The notes under the pieces are model-generated. The model was given only the letters and a program-made list of their open reading frames with translations. It ran no database searches and had not been told where the DNA came from. This document shows, one piece after another, positions 36,360-45,538 of a DNA stretch of 64,000 nt. Within the stretch, counting starts at the first letter, position 1. Each line of letters begins with the position of its first letter. The position numbers were made by a program, and so were the translations under genes. Source of the DNA: Oscillospiraceae bacterium MB24-C1 (GTDB lineage Bacteria; Bacillota; Clostridia; Oscillospirales; Ruminococcaceae); assembly GCA_030913685.1 (NCBI GenBank), contig CP133187.1, forward strand, positions 2,174,001 to 2,238,000. Reading direction: 5' to 3'.

Positions 36360-37415
36360 ATGGAAAGCAACGGGATTCTATCAAAAGGCTATGGTATCAT
36401 TCCAAAGCTCGTCACGCTCGAAGGCAGCCTGAGCATCGATGCTAAGGCGCTGTATGCTTATTTCTGTGCTTACGCAGGTAATAGCTTCAGCTGCTACCCG
36501 CCGCGCGGCAAGATTCTAAACGACCTGGGCTTTTCCCCCGCCACCTATTACACCTACCTCCGAGAGCTTCAGGAGGGAGGCTATATCGACGTCAAGAAGC
36601 ATAAAACCAGCCGGCAAGAGTGGTGTAACAACCGGATTATTTTGCTGCAAAATCCTTCGATTCTGGCCAAAGCCGAGGAAAAGCGTCGCAGACGGTTTGA
36701 CATCACCGGCGGGTTGCGCGATTTCGGCTATGGCCGGATTCCCCTGGCGGTCATGACTGACCGACGGATTAGCCGCAAGGCAAAAGCACTATACGCTTAT
36801 TTTTGCAGCTTTGCTGGTAATAAAAGCGTCTGTACGCCGCAGATCGAATTTACCTTGAGCTTTCTGAATATCTGTGTCAATTCCTACTACAAATACCTCA
36901 ACGAGCTGCTGTGCTTCCATTACATAACTGTGTTTCACCGAAAAAATGAATATGGCCGCTATATCTCAAACAGCATCATGCTTAACCCGCAGCCCGATCA
37001 TGTAGAAGGGCTGCTTCAGCTTGAAGAGCGCCGAGAGCGGTTTGCGGAGCGCTTAAAAGGCAGAGAAATAAAGCCACCTAAGCGTCGCAGAAAGCGTAAG
37101 CCAACCGTTCAGAACCCGCAACAGCTTACCGAGACTATACGCCGGCAGATCGGCTTTGACGAGCTGATTAAGAGCCGTCCGGCAGGTCTGATCAACGTTG
37201 TCGTTGGGTTTATCACCGAGCTTTCATTTGATCCCTACAGCCCCGTAGAGGCCGCCGCCGTCGATTATGATTGCGTTGAAGGCTTCCTTGGGCACATGGA
37301 ACGCAGTCTCAATCCAGACGCCAATATAAAGAATCATGTATCATACTTCAAACGATCCTTCATCAATTACCTGGTTAACATCCAAATGCAATCTGATGGC
37401 AAAATGACCTGTTGA
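36360..37415 (+). CDS. replication-initiator-like protein with duplicated winged-helix domain
   Basis: 351 residues. Two related winged-helix units follow each other: residues 1-90 (GYGIIPKLVTLEGSLSIDAK, ALYAYFCAYAGNSF) and about 120-215 (GYGRIPLAVMTDRRISRKAK, ALYAYFCSFAGNKS). A basic linker (KPPKRRRKRKP) and a helical C-terminus similar to the DUF6017 part of plasmid RepA-type initiators complete it. The ATG at 36360 follows GAAGGAGAAG. It probably acts in replication of the excised circle or in regulation. Repeated CACAAATTG motifs lie just downstream. Confidence 0.7.
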   Translation: MESNGILSKGYGIIPKLVTLEGSLSIDAKALYAYFCAYAGNSFSCYPPRGKILNDLGFSPATYYTYLRELQEGGYIDVKKHKTSRQEWCNNRIILLQNPSILAKAEEKRRRRFDITGGLRDFGYGRIPLAVMTDRRISRKAKALYAYFCSFAGNKSVCTPQIEFTLSFLNICVNSYYKYLNELLCFHYITVFHRKNEYGRYISNSIMLNPQPDHVEGLLQLEERRERFAERLKGREIKPPKRRRKRKPTVQNPQQLTETIRRQIGFDELIKSRPAGLINVVVGFITELSFDPYSPVEAAAVDYDCVEGFLGHMERSLNPDANIKNHVSYFKRSFINYLVNIQMQSDGKMTC

Positions 37416-37851
37416 AAACTCGCCGGGATTGCATGTTTTTTAAAGATTTCACCGCTTCGCAAGTTTTGGTATATCACAAATTGTACTCGCACAAATTGGT
37501 ACACTACAACCAGCAGACCCACTATAAGCAATAATATATAATTCTATCTTTACAGATAGAAAATAATAAATATCAGTTCTTGTGAGACATAAAAGGTGTC
37601 CGCTATTTTCGTTGTTGAAAAGCGGGCACAAGTAAAAGCGGACGACTGGTTTAATAGGGCGCTGCCCTCTTTACCGCCTTTTGGCGGTAAATTCACCCGG
37701 CAAATAAAGAATAATGATAATTCCCGTGGGCGGGCAAAGGAGGCGAATATTTCATTCAATAGAATTTGTGCTCGATCAGACGGCCGGTCTTAACTGGCCT
37801 GCCCCTGCTTGCGGCTCCAGCTAAACAACTATAATTAAAAGGAGAACGAAA
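37416..37851. other. non-coding region with short repeats and hairpins
   Basis: No supported gene; a 65-codon frame at 37596-37793 lacks a ribosome site. Visible features are two CACAAATTG copies followed by GTAC or TAC near 37475-37500, a 9-bp TTTACCGCC hairpin on a TTTT loop at 37669-37690, and a long imperfect GTGTCCGCT/AGCGGGCAC inverted repeat around 37588-37627. The paired direct repeats beside a RepA-like gene could be iterons. Confidence 0.45.
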
Positions 37852-38253
37852 ATGAAATCTAAGCATGAGGATTTTAAGCGGAACGGTATTCCTCTTTTTG
37901 GAAAGCGGTATGGACGGTACAATTTGCTTTTCGTGTATGTGGTGATTTGCATAGGGCTGCTTGGCCTTTTTACACTAAGAATCATTTTTAATAACGGTAT
38001 TCAGCTAGTTATTCGCAGCGTTGTAGTAGGACTTATTGTTGGTTTAACCCTGAATGTCGGCAACTTGTTGACCTATACGAATGTTTTACTTATTGCTTCT
38101 CCCAAATCATGTGTTTTATTTTTGCATGCTATGGAGTCAGAACTTTTATTAATTGAAAGCAATGATACTTATTTGAAGTTCCAAAGAACGGTTAAAGAGG
38201 ATAGTTGTTTCTATGTGTACGATATGAAGCGTAATATGATTTGGATTGACTAG
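37852..38253 (+). CDS. two-transmembrane protein, unknown function
   Basis: 133 residues. Hydrophobic helices at about 24-46 and 52-84 are followed by a soluble C-terminal region (around SNDTYLKFQRTVKEDSCFYV) that looks like a small beta domain of the membrane PH/YcxB type. ATG after AAGGAG. It is AT-richer than its surroundings. Function unknown. Confidence 0.7.
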   Translation: MKSKHEDFKRNGIPLFGKRYGRYNLLFVYVVICIGLLGLFTLRIIFNNGIQLVIRSVVVGLIVGLTLNVGNLLTYTNVLLIASPKSCVLFLHAMESELLLIESNDTYLKFQRTVKEDSCFYVYDMKRNMIWID

Positions 38254-38543
38254 CGGCTAAGATGCCGTTTCCGGTTCCGTCTTACGTCCGCGCCCTAAAA
38301 CTTTTCTTCCGTCCGGTCAAGCGGCTTTCGCGGCATATGCTCACGCCGCATCCGTATCGCGGCGCTCCGCTATTCCACGTTCTGCTGTGACAGTCCGCGC
38401 GAAAAGAGCCTTTTTGCAATTAAGGCAGCAAGCAGGCAGACCGCTTGCCGCCGACAGTCCATGATGATTGTCCATCATAGGCATCAACATGCCGAGCCGG
38501 GCGGTTATACCCGGCAGATTAAATATAATTTGGAGGTACAAAC
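38254..38543. other. GC-rich non-coding spacer
   Basis: No gene. It contains several short inverted repeats, for example CCGGGCGG/CCCGG near 38498-38516. It resembles the spacer 35984-36359 in base composition. I see no known RNA family. Confidence 0.4.
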
Positions 38544-38990
38544 ATGAAAACAGCAAATGAATCCAAAGCGTTACGCTGCACAGCAAATATGCTTGGCGGT
38601 ACTGAGCAGAAACAAGGTATCTCGCGCACGGCGGCGTCCCATTGTATTGCCGGTGCCGACCGGATAGATGAATTGCAGAGAGCATTCGCACTGGCGTGCC
38701 GAATTATAGACGATAATTCTATGGCCTGCTTGGCGGATAATCAAAGCTGGCAGAACTACATACTTGAACGGGTTAGAACTGAGCCGGTGTGCCGCGTATG
38801 CGGTTGCATAGCAGACAACGCTTGCTCTGGCGGGTGCTATTGGGTAGCGACTGATTTATGTAGCGCATGTGCGCAATTTAGTGAGGAAGAGACAGAATCA
38901 AAGTACCGTCACCCGCCGCTAAGTGCAATAAATTTTTTATTGCAAACGTCAATGGAAATTGCGCCGCCACTCATTGTAAAGGGCGAATAA
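38544..38990 (+). CDS. small cysteine-cluster (zinc) protein
   Basis: 148 residues. The centre has VCRVCGCIADNACSGGCYWV followed by TDLCSAC, a six- to seven-cysteine cluster common in Gram-positive phage and ICE proteins, sometimes at the end of ParB-like proteins, and expected to bind zinc. The N-terminus is helical and polar. ATG after TTGGAGG. Function unknown; nucleic-acid binding is likely by analogy. Confidence 0.65.
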   Translation: MKTANESKALRCTANMLGGTEQKQGISRTAASHCIAGADRIDELQRAFALACRIIDDNSMACLADNQSWQNYILERVRTEPVCRVCGCIADNACSGGCYWVATDLCSACAQFSEEETESKYRHPPLSAINFLLQTSMEIAPPLIVKGE

Positions 38991-39199
38991 CAATTGAGCG
39001 GAAAGTCCCCGGAACACCGGATCAGGCGGCACGACTTTATGAAATCACGGCGAAAATGTTCGATAATTATTAAAATTTATTGAAAATTACCCCAGTATGG
39101 AAGTAATAAGAAAACTGTAATAATATTTCTGACGTGTTTTACTTTTGGAAATTATTTATTATAATAATAAGTTAGATGAGTTGTTAAGGAGTACACTAA

Positions 39200-40816
39200 A
39201 TGAATATTTTGCTTGTCGAACCTAATTATAAAAACAAGTATCCGCCAATGGGTCTAATGAAAATAAGCACATTTCATAAAAACAGACAAGATTCTGTGGT
39301 TTTTTATAAAGGCAATATGGCGGAGAACGAGTTTAGAAATCTAAGCATTGATAGAGTATATATAACGACTTTATTTACATTTTACTATCATAAAACGGTC
39401 GAGACTATTAAGCATTACAGCAAGCACATTGACCCTTCTTGCATTTATATTGGCGGTATCATGGCCTCACTTCTGACGGAACAGCTGCAACAAGATATCG
39501 GGAATTGCCATATACTGATTGGACAATTAACCGATGCTGAGGTATTGGGATTGCAGGATCATACAAATATTGATATGTTACCGTTAGACTATAGTATCCT
39601 AGATGAAATAGAATATGATTATCCTGCAGGAGATAATTATTTGTCGTATACTACACGTGGATGCCCAAATCATTGCGCCTTTTGTGCTGTCCCTTTGCTT
39701 GAGCCAAACTATCAGTTTACAAATAATATTCGCGACCAAATTGAAAACGTGAATTCTCAATTCGGTCAAAAAAGGAATCTTCTTTTATTAGATAACAATA
39801 TTTTTAATTTGTCAGTTGACCAAATGCAAAAACTCGTTAATGACTTAAAAGCTGTTGGATTCACCAAGGAACCAACCTTTATCAAACAAACACCTTTTGA
39901 ACAATACTTGACTAAAAGGCATAATGAGCGAATGCATCCTAAAATCTTATCTCGGGCTATAGATTTTCTTAAAGGTCAACATCAAAAATTAAAGAATTCA
40001 AAGCATGGAGATGCATATAAGGAATTTTTAGATCAACTCGATACAACAAATGATAAAGACAATTTCTTAGTCGCGAACACCGAATTCATTAATGACATTC
40101 TTCGTATGCATAAAAGACCACTAAAACGCTTTATTGATTTTAATCAGGGATTAGAGGCAGCACGAATTACACCTGAAAAAATGGAATTATTAGCTCAGCT
40201 ACCTTTGAATCCAGTTCGTATCGCATTTGACCATTATAATCCTGCGGCGGTAGAAAATTATCGACGCGCTATAGTCACCGCTTATGAATGTGGAATTAAC
40301 CACTTTTCTAACTATATGCTATATAATTTTGATGATAGGCCCGATTCATTATGGTATAGGCTTAAGCTTAATATTGATTTAGCAAAAGAATTACATATAT
40401 CTATTTTTTCATTTCCAATGAAGTACATGCCAATTAGTAAAACAGATCGAAGCCATATAGGACCTCATTGGAACAAAAAGTACTTACAAGCTATTTCTGC
40501 TATCCTATTAGTCACAAAGGGTGTTGTTGCCCAGGGAGAAAACTTTTTTAACCGTGCTTTTGGCACTGATATTGATGAATTCTACCGGATACTTTTTTTA
40601 CCTCGTGATTTTATCATTTACAGAAGTTTCTACGAAACACAAGGAATTACACAACAGTGGGATGCCATTTACAGAGAACTAAGCAAAGAAGGAAAGGATG
40701 AACTTCTAAATGCCCTAGTAGACACTAATTACCAATCCGCCCACAGATTAGTGCAAAAGCTTATACCTTTTTATAATAAAGAATATACATATGCCCAACT
40801 AACAAGAAAAGGATGA
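39200..40816 (+). CDS. radical SAM protein with B12-binding-like N-terminus
   Basis: 538 residues. The N-terminal 130 residues follow the pattern of cobalamin-binding-type domains of radical SAM enzymes (MNILLVEPNYKNKYPPMGLM, then YIGGIMASLLTEQL). The iron-sulfur cluster motif TTRGCPNHCAFC (Cys-x3-Cys-x2-Cys) is near residue 155. The rest is the barrel and a helical C-terminus. It begins the AT-rich cargo island, with AAGGAG before the ATG, and converges on the ParB-like gene. The substrate is unknown; tRNA or peptide modification or a defence role are all possible. Confidence 0.8.
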   Translation: MNILLVEPNYKNKYPPMGLMKISTFHKNRQDSVVFYKGNMAENEFRNLSIDRVYITTLFTFYYHKTVETIKHYSKHIDPSCIYIGGIMASLLTEQLQQDIGNCHILIGQLTDAEVLGLQDHTNIDMLPLDYSILDEIEYDYPAGDNYLSYTTRGCPNHCAFCAVPLLEPNYQFTNNIRDQIENVNSQFGQKRNLLLLDNNIFNLSVDQMQKLVNDLKAVGFTKEPTFIKQTPFEQYLTKRHNERMHPKILSRAIDFLKGQHQKLKNSKHGDAYKEFLDQLDTTNDKDNFLVANTEFINDILRMHKRPLKRFIDFNQGLEAARITPEKMELLAQLPLNPVRIAFDHYNPAAVENYRRAIVTAYECGINHFSNYMLYNFDDRPDSLWYRLKLNIDLAKELHISIFSFPMKYMPISKTDRSHIGPHWNKKYLQAISAILLVTKGVVAQGENFFNRAFGTDIDEFYRILFLPRDFIIYRSFYETQGITQQWDAIYRELSKEGKDELLNALVDTNYQSAHRLVQKLIPFYNKEYTYAQLTRKG

Positions 40817-40839
40817 CCATGGTCATCCTTTTCTTGTTA
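40800..40839. terminator. 40-bp perfect palindrome: shared terminator and both stop codons
   Basis: The arms of 20 bases (40800-40819 and 40820-40839) are exactly complementary, centred on GACCATGGTC. The TGA of the radical SAM gene lies in the left arm and the TAA of the ParB-like gene in the right arm. Each arm ends in a TTTTCTTG-type U-rich tract when read outward, so it can terminate transcription in both directions. Confidence 0.9.
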
Positions 40840-42549
40840 CTCAAAAGAGTCTATAAACTTTTGTATCAAGCTTTTCAAACCCGCGTTTGAAAGATTATCC
40901 AGAAAAACTTTATTAGGGTGTGATTCAGCTGGGTTATGTACAATCTTATCCAATTGGTCTTTAGTAGCCATACCCTCAAAGCAGGAATTAAAGTCTTTTG
41001 CTAGAAGCTTATCTTGGTTAAAATCTTGCAGGTTTTTATTCCTATAACTTTTTAGCATATCATCAATCATTGCCCCAAGTTCGGGCGTCGGCTTACTAGA
41101 TTGATTGGTTAGCCTTTTATATGAATTGCCTTTCTTCAATTGTCTGGTAATAGTCTGTTCAATTAATGAGCGCAATAAAAAGGCTGAGGCAATAGGAAAT
41201 TTGTAATAAGTCGAACAACCATCTGCTTTGGATATGGCCACAATTTCTTTGGCAACCGCAACCAATCCTTTGTTTTCAGGCATACTTGGATCCAGATTTT
41301 CAATTTTCAAATCAGCAAAAAAAGATGTTTGTTTTTCTCTTAATGCAAATGTTTTCTTATCTGTGGCATTATCTCTGTTATACCCATTAAGATTCAGATT
41401 TGGTTGCTCCGCTTGAGCTGGCTCTCTTTTATCTGTATTATTAATGTCAGTAGGTATTAAATGGATAAAGTTACTTTTTGGTGAATTTTCAGGAAAAGGC
41501 TTAATATTGCCCAAATCTACACTGAAACTTTGTTCCTCTATATCTTCATTACGGAATTTCAAAATTAGCTTTTTTAATCCTGGTATTCTTACATCTGATC
41601 TTATTAATGGGTTAACTTTATCCTTGCCTTTTATTTCATCTGTACTGATGCGGTATTTATCATTTTTGGAGCGTTGATCTAGTTCTACCTTTTTCTTTGC
41701 TTCTGGTCGGGCAAAAAAAGCTTCTCCAATTAATAATAAAATTTGATCATACAATTCTAGCTGTGAGGGGAGCGGAGTATATTCTAGGGTTTCTTGATCA
41801 AATTCTAAGTCTAATCCAAACTCGATATTTTTATTGAGAATCTTCGGCATGAACTGAGTGATCACTGGTAATATTGCGGCAGTTTCTATGGGTAAAGTAT
41901 GGTGTTTATTTTTTACCAGTTCAAAAATTTTTCTAAATAAAATATAATCTCGTATTTTAGATTCTATAGATTTGATATTTTTAATTGAAACTTCATTGGC
42001 TATCTGAGTAATACTTTTACCTTTTTTAAATTGAGAACAGTAATAATTGTATTGCTCAATAGTTGACCATTTTTTTATGTCTGGCTGAGTGTGCTTGGAT
42101 GCTATATACTTTTGTGCATCAGTACTCTCATCATAAATAATTAGGTTCACTCTTTTCAAATTTTTTACTGTCTCAGGGTCAACGGTAGGAAGTGGAAAGC
42201 GTTTCCGTAAATCTTCATTTATTAAGGATTCATTCACAAGTATTTTGCAAGCAGTAATACGACGGTTACCTTCAAGTACAATGACCTTATTATCTTTAAT
42301 ATACGCCGATGCTATATCTTCATTGTAAAGTCCTTTATTTTTGCTAATACTTTCAGCGAGCTCTATGACATTTGCGTATTCCACCAGATAATTAATAATG
42401 GATAACTGTGAACTGTCTGTTAACACTGGTAGCAAAGTAGTCGATGCAAAGCGCGGATTTTCTTCGTCTAAGTATATATCTTGCAGATCAACAACAGCAT
42501 ATTGTGCTGAATTTGAGTGGCGCATGCCCTGAATATATTGAATAGCCAT
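40837..42549 (-). CDS. ParB-like nuclease-fold protein with helical C-terminal domain
   Basis: 570 residues. The N-terminal 120 residues have a ParB/Srx fold (DIYLDEENPRFAS, then VIVLEGNRRITACKIL with the G-N-R-R box). A KSITQIANEVSIKNIKSIES helix-turn-helix-like part follows. The last 130 residues are helical, with SAFLLRSLIEQTI and IVHNPAESHPN, a pattern like DUF4145/HEPN-type domains. This is not a partition protein; relatives with this layout occur in defence loci. ATG after GGAAGGTG. Convergent with the radical SAM gene. Confidence 0.7.
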   Translation of the reverse strand: MAIQYIQGMRHSNSAQYAVVDLQDIYLDEENPRFASTTLLPVLTDSSQLSIINYLVEYANVIELAESISKNKGLYNEDIASAYIKDNKVIVLEGNRRITACKILVNESLINEDLRKRFPLPTVDPETVKNLKRVNLIIYDESTDAQKYIASKHTQPDIKKWSTIEQYNYYCSQFKKGKSITQIANEVSIKNIKSIESKIRDYILFRKIFELVKNKHHTLPIETAAILPVITQFMPKILNKNIEFGLDLEFDQETLEYTPLPSQLELYDQILLLIGEAFFARPEAKKKVELDQRSKNDKYRISTDEIKGKDKVNPLIRSDVRIPGLKKLILKFRNEDIEEQSFSVDLGNIKPFPENSPKSNFIHLIPTDINNTDKREPAQAEQPNLNLNGYNRDNATDKKTFALREKQTSFFADLKIENLDPSMPENKGLVAVAKEIVAISKADGCSTYYKFPIASAFLLRSLIEQTITRQLKKGNSYKRLTNQSSKPTPELGAMIDDMLKSYRNKNLQDFNQDKLLAKDFNSCFEGMATKDQLDKIVHNPAESHPNKVFLDNLSNAGLKSLIQKFIDSFE

Positions 42550-42650
42550 GGTGTCACCTTCCTAGCAAATACATTGTAACTATAATATCTTATATTGCCA
42601 AATAATACAAGTTTCGATATTGTTTTGACCTAAAACACATTTATCAAAGA

Positions 42651-42689
42651 AAACGCTTATTTCCCAAACTTGTTGGGAAATAAGCGTTT
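42651..42689. terminator. 17-bp hairpin between ParB-like and TIR genes
   Basis: AAACGCTTATTTCCCAA (42651-42667) pairs perfectly with 42673-42689 on a five-base loop. It sits in the 291-base gap upstream of the ParB-like gene and downstream of the TIR gene, both read leftwards. Confidence 0.75.
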
Positions 42690-42840
42690 AGATATTCGCC
42701 ACGTGAAGAAATAGGTTTGTGCTTTCTAAAAAACTTCCTTGAATGTTTATGACCATCCCCATAAAGTAGCCGTTATAACTTAACCAAACTCTTTTTCCTA
42801 TACGATTAAATGTAGGGAATCTACTTAATGCAAAGAACAA

Positions 42841-45351
42841 TCAAATCAAAGATACTCTTTTCTTAATCCTTTCTTTTGCTTCGTCATTAATTCCGCTTAA
42901 CGCATTAATATAGTTGCAGATAAAATCCTTAGGCTTATTTTCATATGCGTAATACAATGCAGTTCTAATATGGTAAGCTACCTTTATAGACTTACTATTA
43001 TCTATTAAGAGTTTCATTTGGTCTAGGGCATATTTCATTTGCTCTTTATCGCCGAACAATTCGCTGCAATCAAATAAGGATTTAATTATATATGATGAAT
43101 CACGAAACTTTTCTATACCCTCACGCAAGATGCTTAGCGAGCTATTTTTATCTTTTTTTATGTATGCGTGATACTGCCCAAGAACTTCGTAATATGTTGT
43201 ATTAGGTCTAGTATAATTAATGCGTGTTATTGTCTCAAGCATGTCATTAATAAATCTTTCCTCCTCCGGTTTTCTTTCAGATTCATTTTTTCTTATAAGT
43301 ATTTCGAAAAACGGTTGAATTTGATAGGGGTTTTCTGAATCGCTCAGATAATTAGTTTTTGCATATTCATAAGCACTTTCATAATCTTCTAGTCCCCTGT
43401 AAACAATTACAATTTCTCGCATTGCGCTTCTGTGGCGCGGTTGGATACTGAGCACCCGCTTATATCGCTCTAATGCTTTTCCGTATTCGGAATTATGACG
43501 AAACATAAAACCGCGAAGAAAGTTGTACTCATTAATATCTTTTGCATTGTCTTCTTGGCTAAAAAATTCTACTTCAGTATAAAACGCTTGAGCTGTTTCA
43601 CGAGCGAGGGCTCTGCAATAATATCCTTGGATTTTGATTTGTACAGGTAAATCATATCTTGAAAACGCCTGGGTTTCCTTGAGTTTTATTACTATACTTA
43701 TAACCTGCTGGTACTTTTGATGGTTATATAAATCATATATAGACGACAAATAGAGCGTAGAGTACATGAATCGTTGAGGGATATCTTTGCCAGCCATAAT
43801 ATTTGATTTTAAATAATACTTAATACTTTCAAAATCTTCAGCTTTAGTTTTATCGGCTGACTCTATTAATTCATTGAATGCTGAAAGTCTTTTGTTTAAA
43901 ACTGATTCTATATCAGATGGCAAACTAAAATGGGACCGCTGAATATAATCACTGATTATTGGATTTACCTCAACATACTCATTAGCAACACCTAAATATC
44001 GGCAAATTGTAAGAGTTTTAAATAGACCAAATATTTTGTAATAGGAGGGCTTTATTCTTAAAACAGTTAATAATAAATCAGTAGGAACAACGCCATATGA
44101 CGACGCAAATGCTAATAAGCCATATGCATCCTCACGCATTTCTACAGGAATTGCTGATTCTAGAATAGCTGTTACTTTTTGCGAAAAATTATCAATAATT
44201 AAATGGGGATTACTTTTTACTTCTTCTATTGAAGACTCTTTCATAAGGTCAACACAATACTTAACTTGAGGCGGATAACCGGTGAGTATTTCCCGAAAAT
44301 AGGTTCTGTCGTCAGGAGCAAGTTCGATGCCTCGTACCTTTCCATATACCCTCATCAATCCAGCCCACTCAGAATAGGAAAGTGATGATAAGGGTTGGGC
44401 AAACACAGTAGGATTGTCTCGCGAAAAATAAAAATTTAAATTATTATTTGCTGCAATAATAACTGTTACCTCTGGCCTAATTTGCTTTAGTGCATTATTA
44501 AACCAATATATAATTTCGCCGTTCTTAGTAATCAAAGCGTCGTTGTCATAAATTATAACCTGCTCTTGATAATTTTGTATACACTGTAGTACTTCCACTA
44601 AACAGTTGATTTTGGACTCAATACTAGAAAATGCCGTAACGGTTTCAAGAGAGTAATTACCAAAGCCTATCTCTGAAAGCTTTACAATTAGGTCTTCTAT
44701 TGATGACATTGAGTCTAATGAGATAATAGGAGGACTATAATAAGTTTCTATTATTTGACTTTCTTTTAAAGATTGAAGTAAGTAAGATCTTCTTCCAATG
44801 CCCGTAAAACCGCTTGCTATAACGCAGTTAATACCATTTCCTGAGTCAAAAACTTTTTTAAATCGAGATATTTCTTCATCGCGTCCATAAAAACATTCCA
44901 TATCTTCGCTTGACAATAAATGATTATCAATAAGGTATTTCATTTGTTGCGCTCTAATCTTTCTATAAGCAACAACATTACTGGAAATGACTCGTAGGTT
45001 GTAAGAAGCAAATCCTCTCCTTAGGTAGTCAGGAATTCGAGAATCAGTGTGGCTTATTACGGGATCGATAATTATAGGGAATAATTGTGCTAACTTTTGA
45101 GGGTTGTAGTTCAACTTGTCTTGCGCAATTGCTAATTCCTTTTGTACCCATTCTGAGTCCAACGCACTGTTTGAAATGAATATAACAAAAATACTTGTTT
45201 TGTCCATTTCTTTAAATATTTCATCTAGGTTTTTCATACCGGTCTCAAAACATAAGCTGTCATAGACGCATTGATCTCGCCCAAACTGATTTGCTATATA
45301 AGAGACATACGACTTATCTGAACTGCTATGCGAAAGAAACACTTTATTCAT
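42841..45351 (-). CDS. TIR-domain NTPase with C-terminal TPR-like repeats, candidate defence protein
   Basis: 836 residues. The TIR domain (about 1-140) begins MNKVFLSHSSSDKSYVSYIA and has the conserved acidic segment CFETGMKNLDE and ISNSALDSEWVQKELAIA. An NTPase domain follows (about 160-400), with P-loop GFTGIGRRS and Walker B-like VIIYDNDALI, then helical TPR-like repeats to the end. This layout fits STAND-type immune sensors in which TIR degrades NAD after phage recognition. The P-loop has Arg where Lys is normal. The ATG at complement 45351 follows GAGGTGG. AT-rich like the rest of the cargo. Confidence 0.8.
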   Translation of the reverse strand: MNKVFLSHSSSDKSYVSYIANQFGRDQCVYDSLCFETGMKNLDEIFKEMDKTSIFVIFISNSALDSEWVQKELAIAQDKLNYNPQKLAQLFPIIIDPVISHTDSRIPDYLRRGFASYNLRVISSNVVAYRKIRAQQMKYLIDNHLLSSEDMECFYGRDEEISRFKKVFDSGNGINCVIASGFTGIGRRSYLLQSLKESQIIETYYSPPIISLDSMSSIEDLIVKLSEIGFGNYSLETVTAFSSIESKINCLVEVLQCIQNYQEQVIIYDNDALITKNGEIIYWFNNALKQIRPEVTVIIAANNNLNFYFSRDNPTVFAQPLSSLSYSEWAGLMRVYGKVRGIELAPDDRTYFREILTGYPPQVKYCVDLMKESSIEEVKSNPHLIIDNFSQKVTAILESAIPVEMREDAYGLLAFASSYGVVPTDLLLTVLRIKPSYYKIFGLFKTLTICRYLGVANEYVEVNPIISDYIQRSHFSLPSDIESVLNKRLSAFNELIESADKTKAEDFESIKYYLKSNIMAGKDIPQRFMYSTLYLSSIYDLYNHQKYQQVISIVIKLKETQAFSRYDLPVQIKIQGYYCRALARETAQAFYTEVEFFSQEDNAKDINEYNFLRGFMFRHNSEYGKALERYKRVLSIQPRHRSAMREIVIVYRGLEDYESAYEYAKTNYLSDSENPYQIQPFFEILIRKNESERKPEEERFINDMLETITRINYTRPNTTYYEVLGQYHAYIKKDKNSSLSILREGIEKFRDSSYIIKSLFDCSELFGDKEQMKYALDQMKLLIDNSKSIKVAYHIRTALYYAYENKPKDFICNYINALSGINDEAKERIKKRVSLI

Positions 45352-45475
45352 TGTACTCCACCTCAATTTTCAGTAAACTATTCCCATTAATTATACTTAA
45401 TCTGACAATTATTACAAGGTAACTAAATTGATATAATGGAAAGAGTTAATCCTTATTATTTATCTTTATTTCCAC

Positions 45476-45504
45476 TTGATTTTGTGACCCTATGCGCCTA
45501 TAAT
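45476..45504 (+). promoter_or_regulatory. promoter of the lesion-repair operon
   Basis: TTGATT at 45476-45481 and a perfect TATAAT at 45499-45504 are separated by 17 bases. The -10 box is four bases before a LexA site. Confidence 0.8.
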
Positions 45505-45507
45505 TAG

Positions 45508-45519
45508 GAACATACGTTC
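45508..45519 (+). promoter_or_regulatory. LexA (SOS) operator
   Basis: GAACATACGTTC fits the Gram-positive LexA/DinR consensus GAAC-N4-GTTC exactly. It overlaps the expected transcription start, so LexA would block the promoter until DNA damage. Confidence 0.88.
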
Positions 45520-45538
45520 ATTCATTGAGGTGAGCAAG

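Noticed and set aside
37596-37793. A 65-codon frame as a gene
   Set aside because: It spans a hairpin region and has no ribosome site or family pattern.
40837-42549. The ParB-like cargo protein as a second partition protein
   Set aside because: No ParA partner, and the helical C-terminus is unlike partition ParB; a defence-type role fits better.
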